A stretch of DNA of 64,000 nt from DASSBG01 sp963800395 (lineage in GTDB: Bacteria > Pseudomonadota > Gammaproteobacteria > Xanthomonadales > Rhodanobacteraceae), in assembly GCA_963800395.1 (NCBI GenBank), contig CAWDBD010000014.1, positions 186,001 to 250,000 on the forward strand. The letters are read 5' to 3'. The position numbers were made by a program, and so were the translations under genes. Shown here piece by piece: positions 36,937 to 44,865 of the stretch. Each line of letters begins with the position of its first letter. Position 1 is the stretch's first letter. A model generated the notes under the pieces. That model saw nothing but the letters and a program-made list of their open reading frames with translations. It searched no databases and was not told the origin of the DNA.

Positions 36937-37851
36937 ATGCCTGAACAGCAGGATCTCAACGACTTGGCCTACTTTGCATGGGTGGTCGATGCGGGTGGTT
37001 TCGCGCCTGCAGGGCGCCGTCATGGCGTGCCCAAGTCCAAGCTGAGTCGGCGCATCAAGGCACTGGAAGAGCGGCTGGGTGTGCGCCTGCTGCAGCGTTC
37101 GACGCGACGCTTTTCCGTGACGTCCACCGGGGAGACCTTTTATCGGCATTGCAAGGCGGTGCTGCAGGAAGCCGAAGCGGCCCATGAAGCGGTCAATCTC
37201 CGCCACGGCGAGCCTTGTGGTGTCGTTCGCCTGAGCTGCCCGGTCACCTTGCTGCATTTTGCCATAGGCGACATGCTCAATGATTTCCTGCGCATGTACC
37301 CTAGGGTCAGCGTGGAGCTTGACGCCGACAATCGCCGCGTCGATGTGATCGGCGAAGGCATGGATGTGGCCCTGCGGGTTCGCTTCCCTCCGCTCAAAGA
37401 CAGCGACCTGGTGATGAGAAAGCTCGGTGCAAGCCACCAGATCCTGGTGGCTACGCCGACCCTGCTGGATGAACTGGGCCGACCCTCGACCCCCGAGGAT
37501 CTGGCCCGTTTGCCGAGTCTGGCCACGAAGACGCACAAGGCCAACCCGCAATGGCAGCTCCTGAATGTCCGGGGGGAAGAACGGCGTATCGAGTATAGTC
37601 CCCGTCTGGTCAGCGATGACATGCATGCGCTGCGCCAGGCCGCCCTGGCGGGGCTCGGAGTCGTGCAGCTTCCCGTGATGGCGATCCGCGAACCGCTTGC
37701 CGCCGGCGCCCTGGAACGGGTGTTGCCGGAATGGGCACCACCGCCAGGCGTCGTGCATGCCGTGTTTGCTTCACGGCGGGGCATGTTGCCCGCAGTGCGC
37801 AAGCTGGTTGATTTCCTGGCCGAGAAATATCAGGTGCACGACGTGCGCTGA
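36937..37851 (+). CDS. LysR-type regulator beside the pirins
   Basis: Transcription factor with an N-terminal winged helix (DLNDLAYFAWVVDAGGFAPA then GRRHGVPKSKLSRRIKALEE) and a LysR substrate-binding domain. 304 residues from the ATG at 36937; an upstream TTG adds eight residues. The recognition helix and the ERLGVRLLQRSTRRFSVTST wing are typical of the AaeR/DmlR-like group. It is divergent from the pirin operon and probably controls it. A decayed second copy of its C-terminus occurs at 38711. Confidence 0.92.
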   Translation: MPEQQDLNDLAYFAWVVDAGGFAPAGRRHGVPKSKLSRRIKALEERLGVRLLQRSTRRFSVTSTGETFYRHCKAVLQEAEAAHEAVNLRHGEPCGVVRLSCPVTLLHFAIGDMLNDFLRMYPRVSVELDADNRRVDVIGEGMDVALRVRFPPLKDSDLVMRKLGASHQILVATPTLLDELGRPSTPEDLARLPSLATKTHKANPQWQLLNVRGEERRIEYSPRLVSDDMHALRQAALAGLGVVQLPVMAIREPLAAGALERVLPEWAPPPGVVHAVFASRRGMLPAVRKLVDFLAEKYQVHDVR

Positions 37852-37972
37852 TCCGCGCCTGCCGGAATTGCACGCGCAGCTGTCTGACAGTACGGGCAGA
37901 TCCTGTTTGCTTGAGTCAGCTCCCCCCCCCTGTGCTAGCGTAAGAAGGCTACTGTGGAAAGGAGAAATGATT

Positions 37973-38566
37973 ATGGAGAAGTTCTTTCGGCATCTGAGTA
38001 TGCTCATTGTCATGGCGTTCGTCCTGGCAGGCACCCACGCGTTCGCGGGCCAACCGTATTCCTTCCAGATGCAGCTGGCGGTAGATGGCCGGGTGGTATC
38101 GACCCCGGCAGCAGTGGTCGCTGTCGGAGCCCCGGGAGAAATCGAAGTGACGTCGAAGGATGGCAATGCTTATCGGTTCCAGATCAATCCCAAGCATGCG
38201 GTCACCAAGGCGGGCAACACTACGGTCATGGTTCAGTTGCGTCTGCTTGAGAAAGAATCTTCAAAGGACGCATGGAGTTTGATTGCCTCTCCCGAAATGA
38301 TGGGTAATCCCACGGCGGATGAGCCCATGACGCTGCACATGGCGCACACGACTGCGAACGGTGTGCCACTGCAACTTGACGTTCGGGTCGTTCCGGGTGA
38401 TCGCCTCGAATCGTCAGCCTCGAGGACGGCGCTGGCGCGTTTTGGCGGAGTGCACCCCAATATGATCAAGACATGCGAAGACTGCGATAGCGGGGACACA
38501 CTTTGTTGCACCAATGCATGCTGCAGCGACTCCGCGAACGGGTGCGATGAGGTGTGTGACCCGTAG
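37973..38566 (+). CDS. Secreted protein with cysteine-rich C-terminus
   Basis: I do not recognise this protein. The start at 37973 is favoured because AGGAG at 37960-37964 is 8 bases upstream; an ATG two codons earlier is too close. The 197 residues begin with a signal peptide (MEKFFRHLSMLIVMAFVLAG then THAFAG). The body is probably a beta-rich domain (YSFQMQLAVDGRVVSTPAAV). The last 32 residues hold eight cysteines: CEDC, CC, CC and two singles, in an acidic context. That tail could bind metal or form disulfides. No conserved neighbours; it follows the LysR gene by 121 bases. Confidence 0.7.
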   Translation: MEKFFRHLSMLIVMAFVLAGTHAFAGQPYSFQMQLAVDGRVVSTPAAVVAVGAPGEIEVTSKDGNAYRFQINPKHAVTKAGNTTVMVQLRLLEKESSKDAWSLIASPEMMGNPTADEPMTLHMAHTTANGVPLQLDVRVVPGDRLESSASRTALARFGGVHPNMIKTCEDCDSGDTLCCTNACCSDSANGCDEVCDP

Positions 38567-38688
38567 GCGCGTGTGTACAAGAGCGACGTTTCAAGTTTCT
38601 ACCCGTGCTGCCGTGCTGCAGCCCGGATTGCGGCGCGCTGCCACTCCATTCTGGCTTCGCCTGTTCGCCGATCCTGCTACGGGAGTTC

Positions 38689-38713
38689 GTAGGAGCGGCC
38701 GTTGGCCGCGATG
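38689..38713 (+). repeat. REP element
   Basis: GTAG at 38689-38692 followed by the hairpin GCGGCC-GTT-GGCCGC (38695-38709). A GTAG tetranucleotide next to a GC-rich hairpin is the form of REP sequences mobilised by RAYT enzymes in Xanthomonas and Pseudomonas. No RAYT gene is in the window. Confidence 0.6.
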
Positions 38714-38830
38714 TATGAACCGGCAGGCGTTGTGCATGCCGTGTTTGCATCGCGCCGGGGCATGTTGCCCGCCGTCAGGCAACTGGTCGATTTTCTGGCC
38801 GAAGGCTATCGAAAACTGGCGGTCAAGTAG
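38711..38830 (+). pseudogene. Remnant of a LysR-gene 3' end
   Basis: Forty codons ending in TAG read EPAGVVHAVFASRRGMLPAV then RQLVDFLAEGYRKLAVK. They match the last ~35 residues of the LysR protein at 36937-37851 (VVHAVFASRRGMLPAVRKLV and so on), also at the DNA level, but the final residues differ. The apparent ATG lies inside the adjacent REP, so this is a leftover 3' end, not a gene. It implies that a second LysR copy once stood here or that a duplication was trimmed at the REP. Confidence 0.75.
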
Positions 38831-38975
38831 CGCGATCCGGGCTTGCGGCGGTTTCCGTTCTCAGCAGCGGACCACGCTCGCAACCCGGTTTTTCAGGGTT
38901 CGAGCGGGTTCGATGCTCTGGCTTGATGCGCCACGTTCAAGGCCGTGCCATCCCTGGGCAGTGGCATGACACGGC
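38831..38975. other. Gene-free spacer
   Basis: No coding region. It contains a weak hairpin (AACCC at 38882-38886 with GGGTT at 38896-38900) and an inverted GGCCGTG/CACGGCC pair (38941-38947 and 38969-38975). Together with the LysR remnant and REP this fills the 438-base gap between the secreted protein and typA. Confidence 0.5.
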
Positions 38976-39002
38976 CCAGGGTCCCGGTTCCCCGGGCCCT
39001 GG
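38976..39002 (-). terminator. Hairpin at the end of typA
   Basis: CCAGGG-T-CCCGG, loop TTCC, CCGGG-CCCTGG forms an 11-pair stem with one bulge, two bases beyond the typA stop. There is no clear T-run on the minus strand, so termination is plausible but not certain. Confidence 0.5.
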
Positions 39003-39004
39003 CA

Positions 39005-40837
39005 TCAAGCCACCTGTCGCGAAGCCCGCTTGCGGTCGCTCTCGGTGAGATGCTTCTTGCGCAGGCGGATGCCTTTTGGTGTGACTTCGACCAGCTCGTC
39101 GTCCTCGATGAATTCCAGTGCCTGTTCCAGAGACATTTTCACGTACGGCACCAGAGTGAGCGCGTCGTCCTTGCCTGAAGCACGCACGTTGGTCAGCTGC
39201 TTGGCGCGCAGGGCGTTAACGGTCAGGTCGTTGTCCTTGGCATGGATGCCGACCAACTGTCCTTCGTAGACAGGCGTATTGGCGTCAATCAACATGCGGC
39301 CACGCTCCTGCAAGTTCCACAGCGCGTAAGCCGGTGCGGTGCCGGTGGCGTTGGAAATCATCACGCCGTTGTTGCGCTTGGCGATGGCGCCGTCGGCGCG
39401 GGGACCATAGTGGTCGAACACGTGGAACAGCAGGCCGGTACCGGCGGTAATGGTCTTGAACTCGGTCTGGAAGCCGATCAGGCCGCGCGCGGGAATCAGG
39501 TACTCGAGTCGCACTCGTCCCTTGCCGTCGGGCTGCATGTCCTTGAGCTGTCCCTTGCGCGTGCCAAGACGCTCCATGACGCCACCCTGGTAGGGTTCAT
39601 CAAGATCCACGACCAGCTGTTCCCAGGGTTCCTGCGACTTGCCGTCGATCTCGCGCACGATGACTTCCGGGCGTGACACGGCCAGTTCGTAGCCCTCGCG
39701 ACGCATGGTCTCGATCAGTACGGACAGGTGCAGCTCGCCGCGGCCGGAAACCTTGAAGCGGTCCGGGTCGGCGGTGTCTTCGACCCGCAGGGCCACGTTG
39801 TGCAGGGTTTCGCGCGTCAGGCGTTCACGAATCTGGCGGCTGGTGAGAAACTTGCCGCCGCTGTTTTCCTTGTGACCTGCGAAGGGCGAGTTGTTGACCT
39901 GGAAGGTCATCGAGATGGTCGGCTCGTCGACAGTCAGCGCTTCCAGGGCTTCGGGGTTGCCCGGTGCGCACACGGTATCGGAAATCCCCAGCTTGTCGAC
40001 GCCGGAAATGGCGATGATGTCACCGGCCTCGGCCGATTCCACTTCACGACGCTCCAGCCCCATGAAACCGAGTACCTGCAGAATCTTGCCCTGGCGCTTT
40101 TTTCCGTGACGATCGACGATCGCGACCGGCATGTTGGTGCGTGCGCTGCCGCGCTGGATGCGACCGATACCGATCAGGCCCACGTAGCTCGAATAGTCCA
40201 GCTGGCTGATGCGCATCTGGAAATCGCCATCGGGATCCACGGCGGGCGGATCGACGTGCTTCATGATGGCTTCGAACAGGGGCGTCATGTCACCGTCGCG
40301 CACGTCCGAATGCATGCCGGCATAGCCATGCAGGGCCGAGGCATAAACCACGGGGAAGTCGAGCTGCTCGTCGGTGGCACCGAGACGGTCGAACAGGTCA
40401 AACGTGGCGTCCAGCACCCAGTCCGGGCGCGCGCCGGGGCGGTCGACCTTGTTGATTACCACGATCGGCTTGAAGCCCATTTCGAAGGCTTTCTGGGTCA
40501 CGAAGCGCGTCTGCGGCATGGGCCCGTCCATCGCATCGACCAGCAGCAGCACCGAATCGACCATCGACAGCACGCGCTCGACCTCGCCGCCGAAATCGGC
40601 ATGGCCCGGGGTGTCGACGATATTGATGCGGTTGCCGTTCCACGAAATGGCCGTGTTCTTGGCCAGAATGGTAATGCCGCGCTCGCGCTCCTGGTCATTG
40701 GAATCCATCGCCCGGTCCGGCAGCACCTCGCGTTCGGCAAGTGTCGAGGACTGCTTCAGCAGCTGATCGACGAGGGTGGTCTTGCCGTGGTCGACGTGGG
40801 CGACGATGGCGATGTTGCGGAGATTTTCGATGGACAT
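39005..40837 (-). CDS. typA: Ribosome-associated GTPase TypA/BipA
   Basis: EF-G-like translational GTPase that helps 50S assembly and stress adaptation. 610 residues. G-domain motifs VAHVDHGKTTLVDQLL, DTPGHADFGGEV and NKVDRPGARP are intact, and DSNDQERERGITILAKNTAI is the switch I region. Domains after the G-domain resemble EF-G II, III and V; the C-terminal TypA domain ends with ELVEVTPKGIRLRKKHLTES. Monocistronic, on the opposite strand from its neighbours. Confidence 0.97.
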   Translation of the reverse strand: MSIENLRNIAIVAHVDHGKTTLVDQLLKQSSTLAEREVLPDRAMDSNDQERERGITILAKNTAISWNGNRINIVDTPGHADFGGEVERVLSMVDSVLLLVDAMDGPMPQTRFVTQKAFEMGFKPIVVINKVDRPGARPDWVLDATFDLFDRLGATDEQLDFPVVYASALHGYAGMHSDVRDGDMTPLFEAIMKHVDPPAVDPDGDFQMRISQLDYSSYVGLIGIGRIQRGSARTNMPVAIVDRHGKKRQGKILQVLGFMGLERREVESAEAGDIIAISGVDKLGISDTVCAPGNPEALEALTVDEPTISMTFQVNNSPFAGHKENSGGKFLTSRQIRERLTRETLHNVALRVEDTADPDRFKVSGRGELHLSVLIETMRREGYELAVSRPEVIVREIDGKSQEPWEQLVVDLDEPYQGGVMERLGTRKGQLKDMQPDGKGRVRLEYLIPARGLIGFQTEFKTITAGTGLLFHVFDHYGPRADGAIAKRNNGVMISNATGTAPAYALWNLQERGRMLIDANTPVYEGQLVGIHAKDNDLTVNALRAKQLTNVRASGKDDALTLVPYVKMSLEQALEFIEDDELVEVTPKGIRLRKKHLTESDRKRASRQVA

Positions 40838-41011
40838 GGACTGATCGGCACGACCAGTAGGTCACGCCGCCTGCAAGAGAAAGGTAGCCGCACATTTTAC
40901 CGGATATTCGAGCGCAGATGTGAACCTCCCCCATATGAGCTGCTCGGGCGGGCCTGGTCTGCGCAGCAGACGCGGGTATCGCGACGTTCAGCGTGGTTGC
41001 GCTTCGCCGCC

Positions 41012-41908
41012 CTACACCAGGCTTCTGTCAATCGTGGCCAGGAATGCATGCAGGGCGTGGCTGCGATAGCGGCGGCTGTGCACCACAATGGACAGGGGGC
41101 GTTCGAGATCCAGGAATGGCGTCGGCAATATTGCCAATTGCCCATGGGCGGCAGATCCTTCGACGGCCACCCGTGGCAGCAGGGCCATGCCGAGGCCCGC
41201 AATGGCAGCCTGCTTGATGGCTTCGGTCTGGCTCAGCTCGAGCACCGTCTGCCCGGCGGGCAACTGCGCCAGAATCCGCTCGCTGTGCCGTCGAGTGGCA
41301 CTGCCGGGCTCGCGCAGTATCCAGCGCGCGCCCCCCAGGTCGTTCGGGCGCAACCGTTTGCGCCTGGCCAGGTGGTGGTCGGGCCCGACGCAAACGGCCA
41401 ATGAGTCTTGCCGCCATGGCCACACCACAAGTTCCGGATCATGCGGTGAGTCTTCGACGCAGGCAACGTCAAGTTGCTGCGCCAGAATCTCGGCAACCAC
41501 CTGGTCGGTGTTGTCGATTTCGACTTTGATACGTACCTGCGGGTGCTCAGACACGAATCTGCCCAGGAGTTCGGCCACACAATAGTTTCCTACGGTATTG
41601 CTGGTGCCCAGGCGCAGTTCGCCTGTGATCGGGCCGCCGTCGAGGCTTTTGCCAAATGCGTCCAGGCGGCTGAGTATGTCTTCGGCCTGTGGCAGAAGTT
41701 CGCGGCCCCGGCTATTGATGACGAGTTGCCGCGGGGCACGATCAAACAATGGTTGGCCAAGTGCCTGCTCCAACTGCCCCAGGGCCATGCTGGCAGCCGG
41801 TTGGCTCAGATGCATTTGTTGCGCGGCTGCACTGACGCTGCCGGTGCGTGCGATGGCAGCAAAGACTTGCAGTTGACGGGGCGAGAAGGGCAGCATGCTG
41901 ACCATCAT
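41012..41908 (-). CDS. LysR-type regulator of the yeiH-like gene
   Basis: LysR protein of the CysB/YeiE class, 298 residues. The winged helix is FSPRQLQVFAAIARTGSVSA then AQQMHLSQPAASMALGQLEQ. The effector domain contains LRLGTSNTVGNYCVAELLGR. Start at 41908; an internal ATG at 41896 (MLPFSPRQ) is possible and neither has a strong Shine-Dalgarno. It is divergent from a YeiH-type transporter and shares a 95-base intergenic region containing a strong palindrome, so it very likely regulates that gene and itself. Confidence 0.9.
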   Translation of the reverse strand: MMVSMLPFSPRQLQVFAAIARTGSVSAAAQQMHLSQPAASMALGQLEQALGQPLFDRAPRQLVINSRGRELLPQAEDILSRLDAFGKSLDGGPITGELRLGTSNTVGNYCVAELLGRFVSEHPQVRIKVEIDNTDQVVAEILAQQLDVACVEDSPHDPELVVWPWRQDSLAVCVGPDHHLARRKRLRPNDLGGARWILREPGSATRRHSERILAQLPAGQTVLELSQTEAIKQAAIAGLGMALLPRVAVEGSAAHGQLAILPTPFLDLERPLSIVVHSRRYRSHALHAFLATIDRSLV

Positions 41909-41927
41909 ATATCAAAATTAGTGATAT
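41909..41927. promoter_or_regulatory. LysR operator between regulator and transporter
   Basis: ATATCA-N7-TGATAT is a perfect 6-bp inverted repeat and fits the T-N11-A LysR box. It touches the LysR start codon, so the bound protein would block its own translation start region, while the AT-rich stretch to its right (TATAAAT at 41932-41938, partial TGATAT at 41953-41958) can serve the divergent yeiH promoter. Confidence 0.65.
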
Positions 41928-42003
41928 AGCGTATAAATAATATCCATTAGACTGATATTGAGCCAGCTCCGATACTGCGCCCATCGCTTATTGGATACGA
42001 GTC

Positions 42004-43062
42004 ATGAACACGACTGAGGCTCTCGGCCCAAGGCCGACAGAACAACGCGCAAGCCGTTTCGTTGCATTGCTGTGCCAGGTGCCTGGCCTGGCCTTGGCCC
42101 TAGGCCTTGGGGTGGCGGGCCTGTGGTTGTCGGGGCTGCCACTTCTGGCCAGGTGGCAGGTCAGCGCGCTGACCCTCGCCATCGTATTCGGTATGGTGCT
42201 TGGCAATGTTTTTGGCGTCCGTCTGCCAGCAGCGCTGACTCCGGGTGTCATCACCGCGCAGCAGAAACTGCTACGCCTCGGGGTGGTGCTGTACGGCCTC
42301 CGGATCAGTTTTCAGCAGATTGCTGCGGTCGGTGTGCACGGGCTGATCATCGATACCGTCATCGTCGTGGGCACGCTGGTATTGGGTACCATGATTGGTC
42401 GCCGTTTGCTGGGGCTGGACCGCCACACCGCGATTCTGGTCAGCAGCGGTAGCGCCGTCTGCGGTGCAGCGGCGGTGCTTGCTGTCGAGCGGGTCCTGAA
42501 GCCCGACCCGGGCAAAGTGGCCATTGCCGTGGCGACCGTGGTGCTGTTCGGCACCATCGACATCTTTGTTTATCCGTGGTTGTTCGGGTACGCGGGCCTC
42601 GATGCCAGTCAGTTTGGTCTGTTCACGGGTGCTACCGTGCATGAGGTTGCGCAGGTGGTTGCGGCTGGCAGCGCCATCAGCCCGGCGGCTGCCGACACCG
42701 CCGTGATAGTCAAGTTGACCCGGGTAATGATGCTGGTACCCGTGCTTTTCGCGCTCAGTTGGGGCGAGTCGCGTGGCAGCACAGCCGCGCCCGGCGGCAA
42801 GGCGCGCATGAGTGTGCCGTGGTTCGCTCTGGTGTTCGTGGCGGTCGCAGGTGTCAACTCGGTCATCAGTCTGCCACCCGCTCTGCGTGAAGCATTGCTG
42901 ACCATCGATACCCTGGCACTGGCCGCTGCCATGGCCGCGCTGGGCCTGGAAACCCGCGTTGCCAAGCTGAAGGCCCTGGGTCCTCGCCCGCTGGTTCTGG
43001 CGATCGTGTTGTGGTTATGGTTGATCGGCATGGGTCTGGGGCTGACGCATCTGCTGGCGTGA
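42004..43062 (+). CDS. yeiH: YeiH-family membrane transporter (UPF0324)
   Basis: Inner-membrane protein of the putative sulfate exporter family (PSE), which includes TauZ-like proteins; the true substrate is unproven. 352 residues with about ten hydrophobic helices. Family segments are VITAQQKLLRLGVVLYGLRI, SSGSAVCGAAAVLAVERVL, GTIDIFVYPWLFG and TGATVHEVAQVVAAGSA. Divergent from, and probably regulated by, the adjacent LysR. Confidence 0.9.
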   Translation: MNTTEALGPRPTEQRASRFVALLCQVPGLALALGLGVAGLWLSGLPLLARWQVSALTLAIVFGMVLGNVFGVRLPAALTPGVITAQQKLLRLGVVLYGLRISFQQIAAVGVHGLIIDTVIVVGTLVLGTMIGRRLLGLDRHTAILVSSGSAVCGAAAVLAVERVLKPDPGKVAIAVATVVLFGTIDIFVYPWLFGYAGLDASQFGLFTGATVHEVAQVVAAGSAISPAAADTAVIVKLTRVMMLVPVLFALSWGESRGSTAAPGGKARMSVPWFALVFVAVAGVNSVISLPPALREALLTIDTLALAAAMAALGLETRVAKLKALGPRPLVLAIVLWLWLIGMGLGLTHLLA

Positions 43063-43069
43063 ATTGGGT

Positions 43070-43264
43070 AGTGGGAAGTAGGGAGTAGGGAAGCGGTTGG
43101 TGCAAGCACGCGGGTTCGGCAGAATGATGCTGCCGAGACGTATTTGCTCTGCCACTCCCCACCTCCCTCTTCGGTGCGCCTCGCTTTGCTCAGCAGCACC
43201 CTGCATGCAGGTCAACCGTCTGGGTGACGCGGCACTCCACGCTCCTGCTCTCCCACTTCCCACT
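43070..43264 (+). repeat. Inverted purine-rich repeat, yeiH-gntP spacer
   Basis: AGTGGGAAGT (43070-43079) is inverted as ACTTCCCACT (43255-43264), with purine-rich extensions (AGGGAGTAGGG on the left, CTCTCCC on the right). No gene lies between the arms. It separates two convergent genes and resembles the other polypurine elements in this window. Confidence 0.5.
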
Positions 43265-43271
43265 CTCTTCC

Positions 43272-44675
43272 TCAAGACAGCCCCGTGAGGTAATACAAGC
43301 CAATCACCACAAACACCGCCAGGGTCTTGATGATGGTGACGGCGAAGATGTCCTTGTAGGCCTGGCGGTGGGTAAGACCGGTAACCATCAGCAGGGTGAT
43401 TACCGCGCCGTTGTGGGGCAGGGTGTCCATGCCGCCCGATGCCATCGCCGCAACGCGGTGGAAGACTTCCAGCGGAATGCCGGCGGCGTGGGCGTTGGCG
43501 ATGAAGGTGTCGGACATCGCTGCCAGGGCGATGCCCATGCCGCCGGACGCCGAACCGGTGATACCGGCCAGCGCGGTAACCGTGACCGCTTCGTTGACCA
43601 GAGGGTTGGGAATCGAATGCAGCGCATCGGCAACCACACGGAAACCGGGCAGGGCCGCGATTACGGCACCAAAACCATACTCGGATGCCGTATTCATCGA
43701 CGCCAGCAGGGCACCGCCAATGGCGGCCTGGCTGCTCTTGGTGAATTGTTGCGTGACCGGCCGCCAGGCAAAAGCCAGCACGCACACGATCCCGGTCAGA
43801 AGTGCTGCTTCGACGGCCCAGATGGCACCGATCTTCGAGACCTCCTGCACCACCGGCGCGGCCTTGCCCATGATCGACGGGGAAAACGCGGTGCTGCTGC
43901 CGTACCACTGCGGTATCCAGTCGGTAAACAGCTTGTTGATCACCCCCACCAGAATCAGTGGCGTGATCGCCAGCAGCGGGTTGGCCAGCTTGTCTTGCTC
44001 GAACGGTGCGGGCTCATTGAGCAGCTCGGCGCCGCCGCTGTAACCCTCGCCGTGGCGCGCGGCACTGCGGCGCCGCCATTCCAGATAGCTCATGCCGGCA
44101 AGGAAAATGAACACCCCACCCATGGTGCCCAGCCATGGCGCGGCCCAGGAATTGGTGCCGAAGAATGCCGTCGGGATGATGTTCTGGATCTGCGGCGTAC
44201 CGGGGAGCGAATCCATGGTGAAAGTGAATGCCCCCAGCGCGACGGTGCCGGGGATCAGGCGCTTGGGGATATCGGATTGGCGAAACAGTTCGGCCGCAAA
44301 CGGATAGACCGCAAACACCACGACGAAAAGGGATACGCCACCGTAGGTCAGGATCGCGCACACCAGCACGATCGACAGGATGGCGCGACTGCGGCCGACG
44401 ATGCCGATGGTGGCGGCGACGATGGACTTGGAGAACCCGGAAATCTCGATCAGCTTGCCGAACAGCGCACCCAGCATGAACACCGGAAAGTAGAGTTTCA
44501 GGAAGCCGACCATCTTGGTCATGAACAGGCCGGTGAACATCGGCGCGACCAGCGACGGATCGGTCAGCAATACCGCGCCCAGCGCCGCGATGGGCGCGAA
44601 AAGGATCACGCTGTGGCCGCGGTAGGCCGCCAGCATCAGAAAGGCCAGTGCGGCCAGAACAATCAAGAAAGACAT
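43272..44675 (-). CDS. GntP-family permease (3-hydroxybutyrate/gluconate type)
   Basis: Proton-coupled organic acid importer of the gluconate/3-hydroxybutyrate permease family. 467 residues from the ATG at 44675 (MSFLIVLAALAFLMLAAYRG); a longer upstream frame is not hydrophobic. Around 12 helices. The signatures FTMDSLPGTPQIQNIIPT, NTASEYGFGAVIAALPGF and SGGMDTLPHNGAVITLLMVT are seen in members annotated as D-beta-hydroxybutyrate permeases. It is divergent from a TonB receptor and near a PHB-depolymerase-like gene, which favours 3-hydroxybutyrate over gluconate. Confidence 0.88.
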   Translation of the reverse strand: MSFLIVLAALAFLMLAAYRGHSVILFAPIAALGAVLLTDPSLVAPMFTGLFMTKMVGFLKLYFPVFMLGALFGKLIEISGFSKSIVAATIGIVGRSRAILSIVLVCAILTYGGVSLFVVVFAVYPFAAELFRQSDIPKRLIPGTVALGAFTFTMDSLPGTPQIQNIIPTAFFGTNSWAAPWLGTMGGVFIFLAGMSYLEWRRRSAARHGEGYSGGAELLNEPAPFEQDKLANPLLAITPLILVGVINKLFTDWIPQWYGSSTAFSPSIMGKAAPVVQEVSKIGAIWAVEAALLTGIVCVLAFAWRPVTQQFTKSSQAAIGGALLASMNTASEYGFGAVIAALPGFRVVADALHSIPNPLVNEAVTVTALAGITGSASGGMGIALAAMSDTFIANAHAAGIPLEVFHRVAAMASGGMDTLPHNGAVITLLMVTGLTHRQAYKDIFAVTIIKTLAVFVVIGLYYLTGLS

Positions 44676-44865
44676 CCACCCGTCCCCGAGTCTAGTTGGC
44701 GGCCCGAGTATCGGCGCAAAGGCGCAACAGTCCCACTGGACCAAGGTACAAGTGTCGTGCACGCCGCGGCTGGCTAGGATAAGTCTCAACTCAATGGTCT
44801 ACCGCGCGCATGCATGGCGTGCCGGGGGCCGCCGCGCCGTCTATTTCGAGTATGGGGACAGAACC

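Noticed and set aside
38881..38925. tRNA-like GGTTCGA sequence
   Set aside because: The surrounding bases cannot form acceptor, D and anticodon arms; it is a short AACCC/GGGTT hairpin.
39728..41404. 558-residue plus-strand frame opposite typA and LysR
   Set aside because: Spans two real genes and their spacer on the other strand; composition is that of an antisense frame.
43224..44777. 517-residue plus-strand frame opposite the GntP permease
   Set aside because: Histidine- and arginine-rich mirror translation of the permease; no signal, motif or start site.
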